64,000 bases of DNA from an uncultured Bacteroidales bacterium (GCA_947306365.1 CAMZGD010000008.1:1-64000), one strand, 5' to 3'; positions 15,128 through 23,949 are shown, numbered from the stretch's first letter. Notes: generated by a model not told the origin, from the letters alone. Program-made: numbers and translations.

Positions 15128-16078
15128 TTAGGAGTTTTTATTCCCTTTCAAGACACGGTGGATGAAGTCGTTGTTCCAGTCCAGAAGAGAAGGAAGCTCC
15201 GCCCACGACGTAATGGGCGGCAGCGGATCTTCCACCACCTTTCGCCGGGAAGGCACGAACGGCGGCTTTTTCAGCACGAGGGTCACCGCCTTGTCGGGAT
15301 CCAGGCGCGAATAGGCGGCATTCATCTTCTCCTCCGTGATGGTATAGCCCAGGTTGACGGGACGCATCTTGTCCTGGAGGTTGTGGGAGAAAAGCCACGT
15401 ATAGAGTTCCGGAAGATAGAACACGCGCGCCAGTTCCGCATGGCCGCAGGCAGGCTGGTCGTAGATCAGCCGTTCGCCCAGCCCGCTGTCGTAGAGCCGC
15501 TTCACCAGCCGCGCGGAATTCGACACGTGCGTCACCGTATCCAGGAATCCGTGAATGATCCAGAGCGGCACCTCCGGCAGGCCGGAGATGGAGGGATCCT
15601 CGTACCCGCCGCACATCGCAAGCGCCGCCGCGACCTTGTCGGGATACTGGTGCACCATCTTGAGCGTTCCCCACCCGCCCATGCTCATGCCGATGACGTA
15701 AAAGCGGTTGGTGTCGCAGGGGAACTTGTCGACGACGAACTCCACCACCCGGTTCAACCGGTCGGCCTTCCAGCCGACCGTCTCCGTCTGCGGCGCGATG
15801 ACGACGGCATCGAGCGGCATCCCCCGCCGGATCGCATCGAGCGTCCCGTAGCGCGTCACGTCCATCAGGTCGGTGCCGCAGAGGCTTTTTCCGTGCAGGA
15901 AGAGGATCAGCGGCAGCTCCTGTCGGCACGTATCCGCCCCGTCCGGCAGATACAGCAGGAAATTGTATCCGTCCTTGACAGAATCACGGTAGGCATACAG
16001 TTCCCGCTCGCTGGCGGCACAGGTAAACGACGACGCCGGAACGAGGACAAGCAGGCACAGGAGCAGAATTGTCAACAT
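15128..16078 (-). CDS. Secreted alpha/beta-hydrolase (esterase/peptidase-like)
   Basis: The 316-residue protein has a signal peptide (MLTILLLCLLVLVPASSFTCA) and an alpha/beta-hydrolase fold: LPLILFLHGKSLCG (oxyanion-hole region), FYVIGMSMGGWGTLKM with the nucleophile Ser in GMSMGG, PLWIIHGFLDTVTHVSNS with the likely catalytic Asp, and QPACGHAELARV with the catalytic His. This pattern is that of exported esterases related to feruloyl/acetyl-xylan esterases and prolyl-oligopeptidase-like enzymes; the substrate cannot be read. It is divergent from tRNA-Ser, with only 33 bp between them. Confidence 0.8.
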   Translation of the reverse strand: MLTILLLCLLVLVPASSFTCAASERELYAYRDSVKDGYNFLLYLPDGADTCRQELPLILFLHGKSLCGTDLMDVTRYGTLDAIRRGMPLDAVVIAPQTETVGWKADRLNRVVEFVVDKFPCDTNRFYVIGMSMGGWGTLKMVHQYPDKVAAALAMCGGYEDPSISGLPEVPLWIIHGFLDTVTHVSNSARLVKRLYDSGLGERLIYDQPACGHAELARVFYLPELYTWLFSHNLQDKMRPVNLGYTITEEKMNAAYSRLDPDKAVTLVLKKPPFVPSRRKVVEDPLPPITSWAELPSLLDWNNDFIHRVLKGNKNS

Positions 16079-16094
16079 TATTCAGAAAAATTAC

Positions 16095-16102
16095 TAACTT
16101 TG
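16095..16102 (+). promoter_or_regulatory. TAACTTTG promoter -7 box of tRNA-Ser
   Basis: TAACTTTG matches TAnnTTTG and lies 9 bp before the first base of the tRNA, the expected distance for a stable-RNA promoter. Confidence 0.7.
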
Positions 16103-16111
16103 CCTCCTCAG

Positions 16112-16196
16112 GGAAGGTTGGCCGAGTGGTCGATGGCGGCAGTCTTGAAAACTGTTAGGCGGCAACGCCTCAGGGGTTCGAATCCCTTACCTTCCG
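16112..16196 (+). tRNA. tRNA-Ser (anticodon UGA)
   Basis: An 85-base cloverleaf can be drawn: acceptor GGAAGGT (16112-16118) pairs with ACCTTCC (16189-16195), with G at 16196 as discriminator. The anticodon loop CTTGAAA carries TGA at 16146-16148. A long variable arm (TAGGCGGCAACGCCT) and a T-loop GGTTCGAAT follow, as expected for a class II serine tRNA. The CCA tail is not encoded and must be added after transcription. The last 10 bases overlap the 3' end of lspA on the other strand. Confidence 0.95.
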
Positions 16197-16780
16197 CTCT
16201 CCGATTCCTCTTTTCCCGCAAAGAATTTCCACTGGAAGACCAGCAGATAGATCGCGCCGCAGGTGATGCAGCTGTCCGCGAAGTTGAAGATCGGCCGGAA
16301 GAAGATGATGTGCCGTCCGCCCCAAAACGGGAAATTCGCGGGCAGCGTCGTGTCGATGAGCGGGAAATAGAGCATGTCCACCACCTTGCCGTAGAGGAAC
16401 GGTGCATGCGGCTCGAACAGCAGCCCGTAGAACATCGAATCGATCATATTGCCCATTGCACCGCAAAGGATGGCCGCAAGGCCGACCAGTACGCCATTGG
16501 GTGTATCCGGTTTCTTCAGCAGTTTCCGCAGGTAGATGATGATCAGTGCAATCAGGATGATGCGGCAGAGGCTGAGCGCCAGCTTGCCCCATCCATCGCC
16601 GAACTGCAGGCCGAAGGCCATGCCGTTGTTTTCGATGAAGAGAATCTGGAACCATTTGCCGAAGACGGGGATGCTCTGGCCGACGGTCATGTTCGTCTTG
16701 ACCAGGATCTTGATGACCTGGTCGATGACGAGGAGGAGAACAACGAGCAGCGTGATCCGGGTTCCCTTCGAGACTTTCAT
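16187..16780 (-). CDS. lspA: Lipoprotein signal peptidase (signal peptidase II)
   Basis: The 197-residue protein is the inner-membrane aspartyl protease that cuts signal peptides from prolipoproteins after lipid attachment. Four membrane segments are visible, and both catalytic aspartates sit in conserved contexts: GAMGNMIDSMFYG and FNFADSCITCGA. The FIENNGMAFGL segment is also typical (family E/NxGxAF). A longer frame begins at 16810, but MKVSKGTRITLL at 16780 fits better. Its stop codon lies inside the tRNA-Ser acceptor/T-arm region. It is transcribed after the DksA-like gene and probably ileS. It serves the many lipoproteins encoded in this window. Confidence 0.95.
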   Translation of the reverse strand: MKVSKGTRITLLVVLLLVIDQVIKILVKTNMTVGQSIPVFGKWFQILFIENNGMAFGLQFGDGWGKLALSLCRIILIALIIIYLRKLLKKPDTPNGVLVGLAAILCGAMGNMIDSMFYGLLFEPHAPFLYGKVVDMLYFPLIDTTLPANFPFWGGRHIIFFRPIFNFADSCITCGAIYLLVFQWKFFAGKEESESGR

Positions 16781-16787
16781 CGGACGG

Positions 16788-17183
16788 CTATCTCTTGTTC
16801 TTGGCTTCAACGCTGAGCGTGGCGTGCGGCACCAGCCGCAGACGCTCCTTCGGGATCAGCTTTCCCGTTACCCGGCAGACGCCGTACGTCTTGTTTTCAA
16901 TCCGGATGAGGGCGGCCTCCAGGTTCTGGATGAACTTGTACTGGCGCGCAGCAAGCTGGCTCGCCTCCTCCTTGGCCTGTGAAGCAGAGCCCTCCTCGAG
17001 GACCTTGAACGACGGGGACGTGTCTTCCGTGTCGTTGCTGCTGCTATGGTCAATCTGGGACTGAAGCATCTGATAGTCCCTCCGCGCCTTCTCCAGTTTC
17101 TGCAGGATCAGTTCCTTGAACTCCTGGAGTTCCTCGTCGCTGTAACGGACTTTCTCTACGGGTTCTTCTTTCTTCGTTGCCAT
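16788..17183 (-). CDS. TraR/DksA family protein
   Basis: The 131-residue protein has a DksA-like coiled-coil (about residues 15-90, SDEELQEFKELILQKLEKAR and QLAARQYKFIQNLEAALIRI) and the C-terminal globular region YGVCRVTGKLIPKERLRLVP. DksA proteins enter the secondary channel of RNA polymerase and adjust transcription with ppGpp. Only one cysteine of the usual zinc site is present (YGVCRVTGK), as in other Bacteroidetes members of the family, so the fold must hold without a full C4 finger. It lies between ileS and lspA on the same strand. Confidence 0.85.
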   Translation of the reverse strand: MATKKEEPVEKVRYSDEELQEFKELILQKLEKARRDYQMLQSQIDHSSSNDTEDTSPSFKVLEEGSASQAKEEASQLAARQYKFIQNLEAALIRIENKTYGVCRVTGKLIPKERLRLVPHATLSVEAKNKR

Positions 17184-17224
17184 GGCTATCCAAGTTTAAT
17201 TAACCAAAAACAAATTTAACCTTT

Positions 17225-20200
17225 TTATTTCAATTTCACAACAGCTATCGCCAGCATCCCCTCTTCCCACTCGACTTCCACCGCACCGGCCGGATCGGGC
17301 GCGAACCGGATGGCGCGCGCCAGCGTCTGGTTGCAGACATACGGTCCGAACTGCGACAGGGCCTCCTCCAGCGACGGATTCGGGGCGATGACCACTTCGA
17401 TGCGGTCAGTCACGTCGAAGCCGGCGGCCTTCCGGAGGTTCTGGATGCGGTTTACCAATTCCCGTGCCAGTCCCTCCTGCCGAAGCTCCGGCGTTATCTC
17501 GATGTCGAGCGCAACCGTCAGGGCGCCCTGCGAAGCGACGAGCCAGCCCGGCATGTCTTCCGAGGAAATCTGGCAGTCACCCGGATTGAGTTCCACTTCC
17601 CCGCCCGGGAGACCGAGCCGGTAAGGCGCTCCCGCCGTGTCCGCCCGCTGGATCTCCGAAATCACGGACTGGTCCAGCGCGGCGAAGGCCGCCGCGATCT
17701 CTTTCATCCGGGAACCATACACCTTGCCCAGCGTCTTGAAATTCGGCTTGATCTTCTTGACGAGGATGCCGTCCGTATTCTCCACGAACGCCATCTCCTT
17801 CACGTTCACTTCGGTCAGGATCAGATCCTTCACGGCCGTCAGCCGGGCGCGGACCTTGTCGGAGATGACCGGGACCAGCATCTTCGGCAGCGGCTGCCGC
17901 ACCGGAATCCCCACTTTCTTGCGGAGCGCCAGCACCATCGAGGCGGCCGCCTGGGAAAGGCTGACCCGTTCCTCGAGTTCGGAATCGATCGCCGCCGCGG
18001 AGACCTCCGGCATCTGCACGAAGTGCACGGATGCCTCGCCCCGGCCCGCCGTCAGGTCGAGATAGAGCCGGTCGGCGAAGAACGGCGCGATCGGGGCCAT
18101 CAGCACGGCGACGTCGCGCAGCGCGGTATAGAGCGTCTGGTAGGCGGCCTGCTTGTCGGCAGTCATCGCGCCGGCCCAGTAACGTTTCCGATTCAGATGG
18201 ACATACCAGTTCGACAGGTCGTCGCAGACGAAGCTCTCGATCAGGCGGCCCGCCGTCTTGATATCGTAGTCCTCATAGGCGGCGCGGACGGCGCGGACCA
18301 GGGAGTTGAGCCGCGAGATGATCCATCGGTCGATTTCCTGGCCGGATACCGGTTCGGAGCCGGGCGTCCATCCGTCGATGTTGGCGTACAGGGCGAAGAA
18401 GGCGTATGTATTGTAGAGCGTCCCGAAGAACTTGCGGCGCACCTCGTCCACCCCGCTCTCATCGAACTTCAGGTTGTCCCAGGGTTCCGCATTGGTGAGC
18501 ATGTACCAGCGGAGCGCATCCGCGCCATAGGTATCGAGCGCCTTGAACGGATCGACCGCATTGCCCAGGCGCTTGCTCATCTTGTTGCCGGCCTTGTCGA
18601 GCACCAGGCCGTTCGAAATCACGCGCCGGAACGCCGGCGTTCCGCTGACCATCGTATGGATGGCGTGCAGCGTATAGAACCAGCCGCGCGTCTGGTCGAC
18701 GCCCTCGGCGATGAAATCGGCCGTCACGCCGAAGCGGCTGTCGCCCAGATGCCGCAGTCCTTCCTGGGCATAGGGCATCGCGCCGGAATCGAACCAGACG
18801 TCGATCAGGTCGCTCTCGCGGACCATCCTGCGACCGGACGGGGAAACCAGGAAAATCTCGTCGACATACGGCCGGTGAAGATCGATCCGGGCAAAATTAT
18901 CCGCACCCGGGTCTGAAGGATCGAACCCCTTCTCCTTCATCGGGTTGGACTTCATCACGCCGGCGGCCACGGCTTTCTCGATCTCCGCATAGAGTTCGGC
19001 GGCCGATCCGATGCAGATTTCCTCCTTCCCGTCTTCCGTACGCCAGATCGGCAGCGGCGTCCCCCAAAAACGGCTGCGGCTCAGGTTCCAGTCCTGGATG
19101 TTCTCCAGCCACTGGCCGAATCGCCCGGTACCGGTGGAAGCCGGCTTCCAGGTGATCTGCCGGTTCAGGGCCACCATCTCGTCCTTCACGGCCGTCGCCC
19201 GGATGAACCAGGCGTCGAGCGGATAGTAGAGCACCGGCATGTCAGTCCGCCAGCTGTGCGGATAGCTGTGCACGTGCTTCTGCACCTTGAAGGCACGGCC
19301 GTCGGCCTTCATCATCACGCAAAGGTCCACGTCGAGGCTGGTTTCTTCCTCCACGTGTTCGAAGTACTGCTTATACCCCGCCTTCACATACCGGCCGGCG
19401 AATTCCCGGTAGGAAGGGTCCACGTTGTCCGCCACGTAGCCGGGATCCAGGTCTTCCAGCCGGCAGAAGCGTCCCTGCCGGTCCACCTGCGCCTGCGGAT
19501 TGCCGTCCCGGTCGACCGGGAGAATGCCCACGATGCCCGCGGCGGCGGCGACGCGCTTGTCGTCGGCGCCGAAGGTCGGGGCGATGTGCACGATGCCCGT
19601 TCCGTCTTCCGTCGTCACATAGTCGCCGGGAATCACCCGGAAGGCATCGCCCTGGGGCTTGAACCAGGGAATCAGCTGCCGGTAGCGCATGCCGGTCAGT
19701 TCGGAACCTTTGAAGGTCCCCGTCAGTTTCTGCCAGGGGACCAGCTTGTCTCCCTTCCTGTACGCGTCCAGGGGCAGGTTTTCGGCCTTTGGGTTGAACC
19801 AGGCGCCGACCAGCGCCTCCGCCAGCAGATACACGGCCGGCTCGCCCGAATACGGATTGAACGACTGCACGCGGACATAGTCGATGTCCGGTCCCACGCA
19901 GAGCGCCGTATTGGAAGGCAGCGTCCACGGGGTGGTGGTCCAGGCCAGGAAGCAGAGCCGCAGGCCGGGCGCGAAGAATCGCTCCGAAGCCGCATCCCGG
20001 ACAACCTCGAACTGCACCGTCGCCGTGGTATCGGTCACGTCGCGGTAACAGCCCGGCTGGTTGAGCTCGTGGGAACTGAGGCCCGTGCCGTCGGTCGGCG
20101 AATAGGGCTGGATGGTAAAGCCTTTGTAAAGAAGGCCTTTCCCATAGATTTTCTTCAGCAGGTACCACAACGTTTCGATGTAGCGGTTGTCGTACGTGAT

Positions 20201-20644
20201 GTACGGATCGTCCAGGTCCACCCAGTAACCGATCCGCTCGGTCAGGCTGGCCCATTCCGCCGTATATTTCATCACCTCCTTCCGGCAGGTGGCGTTGTAC
20301 TCCGCGATGGAGAGTTTCGTGCCGATGTCCGCCTTGGTGATGCCGAGTTTCTTCTCGACGCCGAGCTCGACGGGAAGGCCGTGGGTGTCCCATCCGGCCC
20401 TGCGCTCGACGTGGTATCCGGTCTGCGTCTTGTAACGGCACACCGCATCCTTGATGGAGCGGGCCATCACGTGATGGATGCCGGGCATTCCATTGGCGGA
20501 AGGCGGACCTTCAAAAAAGATGAATTCCGGAGCGCCTTCGCTCATTTTCAGGACTTTCCGGAACGTATCCTCCTTCTTCCACCTTTCCGCGATCTCATTG
20601 CCCGTCGCCACGAGATCCAGTTTCTTATACTCGGCAAAACGCAT
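17225..20644 (-). CDS. ileS: Isoleucine-tRNA ligase
   Basis: The 1139-residue class I synthetase charges tRNA-Ile. The HIGH-type signature lies in FEGPPSANGMPGIHHVMARS and the KMSKS-type loop in KAGNKMSKRLGNAVDP. RRAGWDTHGLPVELGVEKKL and LYKGFTIQPYSPTDGTGLSS mark the catalytic and editing regions. Length and motif style match the longer, eukaryote-like IleS2 form found in Bacteroidetes, a form that is often naturally insensitive to mupirocin. The chosen start gives MRFAEYKKLDLV; the longer frame to 20680 runs into the promoter. The promoter TATCTTTG is at 20678-20685 on the minus strand. Confidence 0.97.
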   Translation of the reverse strand: MRFAEYKKLDLVATGNEIAERWKKEDTFRKVLKMSEGAPEFIFFEGPPSANGMPGIHHVMARSIKDAVCRYKTQTGYHVERRAGWDTHGLPVELGVEKKLGITKADIGTKLSIAEYNATCRKEVMKYTAEWASLTERIGYWVDLDDPYITYDNRYIETLWYLLKKIYGKGLLYKGFTIQPYSPTDGTGLSSHELNQPGCYRDVTDTTATVQFEVVRDAASERFFAPGLRLCFLAWTTTPWTLPSNTALCVGPDIDYVRVQSFNPYSGEPAVYLLAEALVGAWFNPKAENLPLDAYRKGDKLVPWQKLTGTFKGSELTGMRYRQLIPWFKPQGDAFRVIPGDYVTTEDGTGIVHIAPTFGADDKRVAAAAGIVGILPVDRDGNPQAQVDRQGRFCRLEDLDPGYVADNVDPSYREFAGRYVKAGYKQYFEHVEEETSLDVDLCVMMKADGRAFKVQKHVHSYPHSWRTDMPVLYYPLDAWFIRATAVKDEMVALNRQITWKPASTGTGRFGQWLENIQDWNLSRSRFWGTPLPIWRTEDGKEEICIGSAAELYAEIEKAVAAGVMKSNPMKEKGFDPSDPGADNFARIDLHRPYVDEIFLVSPSGRRMVRESDLIDVWFDSGAMPYAQEGLRHLGDSRFGVTADFIAEGVDQTRGWFYTLHAIHTMVSGTPAFRRVISNGLVLDKAGNKMSKRLGNAVDPFKALDTYGADALRWYMLTNAEPWDNLKFDESGVDEVRRKFFGTLYNTYAFFALYANIDGWTPGSEPVSGQEIDRWIISRLNSLVRAVRAAYEDYDIKTAGRLIESFVCDDLSNWYVHLNRKRYWAGAMTADKQAAYQTLYTALRDVAVLMAPIAPFFADRLYLDLTAGRGEASVHFVQMPEVSAAAIDSELEERVSLSQAAASMVLALRKKVGIPVRQPLPKMLVPVISDKVRARLTAVKDLILTEVNVKEMAFVENTDGILVKKIKPNFKTLGKVYGSRMKEIAAAFAALDQSVISEIQRADTAGAPYRLGLPGGEVELNPGDCQISSEDMPGWLVASQGALTVALDIEITPELRQEGLARELVNRIQNLRKAAGFDVTDRIEVVIAPNPSLEEALSQFGPYVCNQTLARAIRFAPDPAGAVEVEWEEGMLAIAVVKLK

Positions 20645-20677
20645 AACTGAACGATCGTTTATTTCATTTTGAATTTG

Positions 20678-20704
20678 CAAAGATACGATAATTCACTAAT
20701 TTTG
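20678..20704. promoter_or_regulatory. Divergent promoters of ileS and cvpA
   Basis: On the minus strand TATCTTTG (20678-20685) stands 33 bp before ileS. On the plus strand TAATTTTG (20697-20704) stands 24 bp before cvpA. Both match TAnnTTTG. Confidence 0.65.
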
Positions 20705-20728
20705 GGAATGTAAAAGAATAGATTCCCA

Positions 20729-21229
20729 ATGGGTGCCGTTGATATCGTCATCGTCTGCTGTTTTCTCCCGGTCCTCTACTTCGGCATCAAGAACGGCCTG
20801 GTCAGGCAGCTGGTCGCTTTCGCTGTCGTCTTCTTCGGACTCAAGCTCTCCCTGAAGTTCGCCGCCCCCCTGGCCGAATGGGCGCTCCAGCACATCAAAT
20901 TCCCCGAATTCTGGGCAAAAGTCATTTCCTTCATCCTGATTTTTTTCGTAGTTGCGCTGCTTTTGAACGCATTGGGCAGGATTGTCGAAAAAATAATCAA
21001 GATTTCCATGCTGGGCTGGCTCAACAAACTGTTGGGAATCCTGATGACGTTCTGCCTGTTCGCCCTGGTGATTTCCGTGCTCGTCTATTTCGTGGATTCT
21101 GCCAATAACCTGCTGGAATTCATACCGAAAGAGAAACTGGAGGAATCCCGTTTCTACCCTGCCCTGCTCCAGCTCGCCCAGGACGTCTTCCCGCATTTCA
21201 AGGAGTTGTTCCAACAGGCGGAAATTTAA
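20729..21229 (+). CDS. cvpA: CvpA family membrane protein
   Basis: The 166-residue protein has four hydrophobic segments in the CvpA pattern: DIVIVCCFLPVLYFGIKNGL (the family signature for the first helix and the KNGLVRQL turn), VVFFGLKLSLKF, FWAKVISFILIFFVVALLLN and LLGILMTFCLFALVISVLVYFVD. CvpA homologues are inner-membrane proteins linked to colicin V production and envelope stress tolerance, with unknown chemistry. It precedes the peptide-export locus, but the 98-bp gap with hairpins suggests a separate transcript. Confidence 0.85.
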   Translation: MGAVDIVIVCCFLPVLYFGIKNGLVRQLVAFAVVFFGLKLSLKFAAPLAEWALQHIKFPEFWAKVISFILIFFVVALLLNALGRIVEKIIKISMLGWLNKLLGILMTFCLFALVISVLVYFVDSANNLLEFIPKEKLEESRFYPALLQLAQDVFPHFKELFQQAEI

Positions 21230-21326
21230 ATTTTCCTTTTTTCGCGGCCCCGGCAAAGTTTTGCCTTTCTGCAGGGCCGAAGTCGTTCGGCATGCTGATA
21301 TTTGCTCCCGGAAACAAACCGAGCAA
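21230..21326. promoter_or_regulatory. Spacer before the peptide-export locus: nested hairpins and a weak promoter box
   Basis: An outer stem CGGCCC (21245-21250) / GGGCCG (21274-21279) encloses GGCAAAGTTTTGCC, a second hairpin followed by TTTCT; this may end cvpA transcription. GATATTTG at 21297-21304 has one mismatch to TAnnTTTG and lies 22 bp before ATG 21327, so it is a candidate promoter for the locus. Confidence 0.35.
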
Positions 21327-21479
21327 ATGGAACCCGAGAACCGGATACGACAGTTGACCGACATGGATGTGGCAGCGGACATTCTTCTGCCCGATTCCAT
21401 TCTTTCTGGCTTTCTCTATGCACTTCTGCTTGCGGCAACCCTGTCGCTGTCCATCCTGTCGGTCATTTTTTTCCTGTAG
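21327..21479 (+). CDS. Small single-pass membrane protein at the head of the peptide-export locus
   Basis: The 50-residue product has a charged N-terminus (MEPENRIRQLTDMDVAADIL) and a C-terminal membrane helix of about 25 residues (FLYALLLAATLSLSILSVIF) that ends at the C-terminus. I do not recognise a family. Its place directly before a C39-peptidase ABC transporter and its size fit an immunity or accessory protein of a bacteriocin locus, but this is inference only. A longer in-frame start at 21261 is unlikely because it would begin within the hairpin region. Confidence 0.45.
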   Translation: MEPENRIRQLTDMDVAADILLPDSILSGFLYALLLAATLSLSILSVIFFL

Positions 21480-21489
21480 GACAAAACCC

Positions 21490-21555
21490 GGAGGGAGCGA
21501 GCGGGAGAACGTCTTGAAGGGCGAAAGACACGTGCGGGAGAACTCCCTCCTTTTA
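21490..21555 (+). promoter_or_regulatory. Structured leader of the C39 ABC transporter gene (hairpin plus T-tract)
   Basis: GGAGGGAG (21490-21497) can pair with CTCCCTCC (21543-21550), which is followed by TTTTATT; the ATG comes at 21567. Between the arms, GCGGGAGAAC occurs twice (21501-21510 and 21534-21543). The arrangement resembles an attenuator, or a structure that controls ribosome access, for the transporter gene. Confidence 0.4.
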
Positions 21556-21566
21556 TTGAAAGAACC

Positions 21567-23645
21567 ATGAAAACAGCCATCCGACAACACGACGTAACCG
21601 ACTGCGCGGCGGCCTGCATCGCCTCGATCGCCCGCTGGTACGGCCGATACGTTCCGTTGACGACCATCCGGGAGGCATCCGGCACGTCCACCGCGGGGAC
21701 CAGCATCAAGGGAATCCTCGACGCCTGCCGGGAAATCGGGTTCCGCGCCGTTGCCTATAAGTCGGAAGACAAGCAGCTCGAAAACTTGTACGGCCTTTCC
21801 CGGCCCGTCATCCTCCACGTCGTCAACAAGCAGGGAGACCTGCATTTCATCGTACTCCACGCCGTGTCCGCGCGCCACGCGCGCATCATGGATCCGGGCA
21901 CCGGGAAAATCACCCGGACAGACACCGCCGCGCTCCGGGACGCCTGGACCGGCTATCTGGTCACGATGGCTCCCGAAACCGACGCCCGGGAAACCGGGGA
22001 AAACGGCATGGAGGCACAGAAACCCCTGCAACATACCTTGTTCCATTGTCTTCGATTCCTTTCCGTCCGCGATTTCCTGCTGATGCTGGCCGGATCGGTC
22101 GTCTATATCGTGGCCGGCATCTGCACGGCCCTCTTCCTGCAGCACATCATCGACGGCATCCTGCCCGGGCACGACCTGTCCAGACTCTGGAAGACCTCGC
22201 TCCTGATGCTGGCCGTGATGGCGTGCACCCTGCTGGTCGGCTACGGCCGCATCCTCTATGCGCTCCGGCTGAGCATCTCGCTCGACAGCCGCCTGATCCT
22301 CGGCTATCTGCAGCACCTTTTCCGGCTGCCCGCCGCCTTTTTCACCCGGCGGGGCGCCGGGGAACTGCACGCCCGGATCGGCGACGCGGCCAAGGTCAGG
22401 CACTTCCTGATCGACGGCATCTCGACCCTGCTGACCAGCAGCCTGATCCTTATCGTCTCGTTTACCCTGATGTTCACCCTGCATTGGCGGCTGGCCCTTC
22501 TAATGCTGACATTCATTCCGATCTATCTGATCCTGTACCTGTTCGCCGACCGGGTGAACAGAAGGGTAAACCGGGACATTATCGAACAGTCCGCCGCGTT
22601 CGAGGAACGCACCGTGGAAGGCATCGTCGCCGTCCGGGTCATCCGCTACTACGGAAACGGCGAACGGCTGCTGCACAGCATCGAGCGGGAATACCGGCTG
22701 CTGGCGCAGAAACTCTTCCGGGGCGGACGGTGGGCGGACGGATTCGCATCGGCCGCCGACGGAATCGCCAAGACCCTCACGCTTACGCTGCTGACGGCCG
22801 GTTCTCTCTACCTGTTCTCCGGATCGCTCACCGTCGGCGTCCTGGTTTCCTTCTACTCCCTGACCGCCTGGTTCTCGGCGCCGCTCGAGGAGATCGTCAA
22901 GATCAGCGACTCGCTCACCGAGGCCCGGATCGCCTTCGAACGGCTGAACGACATCACGCAGCTCAGCCCCGAAGAAACGGGCATCAGCCACTTCCTGCCG
23001 AAAGCGGGCGACGACCTGGTCTTCGACCGCATCACCTTCTCCTACCCCGGCAGTCCGGAACTGCTCAAGGACTTCTGCCTCACGCTGAAAGCGGGACGCA
23101 TCACGGCCGTCCAGGGACCGAGCGGATGCGGGAAAAGCTCGCTTGCCGCCCTGCTGATGCGGGACTACGCCGTACAGAAAGGCGTCATCCGGCTCGGGGC
23201 GCACGACATCCGTCTCTTCTCGCTGGAAGCCTGGCGCCGATTCGTCTCGATCGTACCGCAGGAACCTCAGCTGCTCAACGCGTCGATTCTCGACAACATC
23301 GCGTGCCTGGACCCGGCACCTGACGTCGAACGGGTCGTGCAGCTGCTGGACGAACTGAACCTGCGTTCCCTGGTCCAGGGACTGCCGATGGGCGTCTTCA
23401 CCCGGATCGGAAACCGGGGCGGCCTCCTTTCGGGCGGACAGCGGCAACGGATCGCCCTGGCCCGCGCACTCTATCACCGGCCCGAGCTGCTCATTCTCGA
23501 CGAGGCCACCGCGTCGCTCGACGAGGAATCCCGACAGTGCCTCCTGCGGCGGGTATCCCGTTTCCGGGACGAAGGCGGCACCGTGATGATGATCACGCAC
23601 CTGGCCGACAACACCCGCATCGCCGACGCGGTCGTCAACCTGTAA
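21567..23645 (+). CDS. Peptidase-containing ABC transporter (C39 bacteriocin exporter)
   Basis: The 692-residue protein combines three parts. Residues 1-140 are a C39 peptidase: QHDVTDCAAACIAS with catalytic Cys13, His93 in DLHFIVLHAV and Asp109 in IMDPGTGK; Gln7 forms the oxyanion hole. This domain cuts leader peptides after a double glycine. Residues about 165-440 form the six-helix ABC membrane domain. Residues about 480-692 are the ATPase with Walker A GPSGCGKSS (from residue 517), the signature LSGGQRQR (about 621), Walker B LLILDEATAS and the switch His in ITHLAD. The enzyme should cleave and export the two small precursors encoded next, working with the TolC-like and HlyD-like proteins downstream. 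Confidence 0.95.
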   Translation: MKTAIRQHDVTDCAAACIASIARWYGRYVPLTTIREASGTSTAGTSIKGILDACREIGFRAVAYKSEDKQLENLYGLSRPVILHVVNKQGDLHFIVLHAVSARHARIMDPGTGKITRTDTAALRDAWTGYLVTMAPETDARETGENGMEAQKPLQHTLFHCLRFLSVRDFLLMLAGSVVYIVAGICTALFLQHIIDGILPGHDLSRLWKTSLLMLAVMACTLLVGYGRILYALRLSISLDSRLILGYLQHLFRLPAAFFTRRGAGELHARIGDAAKVRHFLIDGISTLLTSSLILIVSFTLMFTLHWRLALLMLTFIPIYLILYLFADRVNRRVNRDIIEQSAAFEERTVEGIVAVRVIRYYGNGERLLHSIEREYRLLAQKLFRGGRWADGFASAADGIAKTLTLTLLTAGSLYLFSGSLTVGVLVSFYSLTAWFSAPLEEIVKISDSLTEARIAFERLNDITQLSPEETGISHFLPKAGDDLVFDRITFSYPGSPELLKDFCLTLKAGRITAVQGPSGCGKSSLAALLMRDYAVQKGVIRLGAHDIRLFSLEAWRRFVSIVPQEPQLLNASILDNIACLDPAPDVERVVQLLDELNLRSLVQGLPMGVFTRIGNRGGLLSGGQRQRIALARALYHRPELLILDEATASLDEESRQCLLRRVSRFRDEGGTVMMITHLADNTRIADAVVNL

Positions 23646-23709
23646 ACCACATTCAAGCCATATCGAATCCGTGCGCACGGAACAAGGTCAATTCCAGACA
23701 CCTGTAAGG

Positions 23710-23934
23710 ATGGAACCACAAAAACCAAACAAACCGATGGAAGAAACAATGATGTTAGGACGGGGTTTGAGAGAACTGCATTCTTCCGAACTCCAGATGC
23801 GGGGCGGAGCCGCCAGCGGCTTTTTCGCCACCATCTTCGAAAAAATCCGCAACCTGATCGACACGATCGCAGACTATCTGCCGAATTTCCTGAAAGGGAT
23901 CAAAGACGGATTCCTGGGCAAGAACGGCGAATGA
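23710..23934 (+). CDS. Double-glycine precursor peptide 1 (bacteriocin-like)
   Basis: The 74-residue product carries a leader of the kind cut by C39 peptidases: LRELHSSELQMRGG ends at Gly33. The mature part of about 41 residues (AASGFFATIFEKIRN, then NFLKGIKDGFLGKNGE) is an amphipathic helix of nearly zero net charge with a GxxxG motif (G63-I-K-D-G67), a hallmark of two-peptide class IIb bacteriocins. The EL pair stands one residue closer to GG than usual, so cutting after Gly33-Ala34 is also possible. Starts at 23737 or 23749 would shorten only the leader. It lies 64 bp after the transporter and 15 bp before peptide 2. Confidence 0.75.
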   Translation: MEPQKPNKPMEETMMLGRGLRELHSSELQMRGGAASGFFATIFEKIRNLIDTIADYLPNFLKGIKDGFLGKNGE

Positions 23935-23949
23935 CGGGAGGACACGGCC

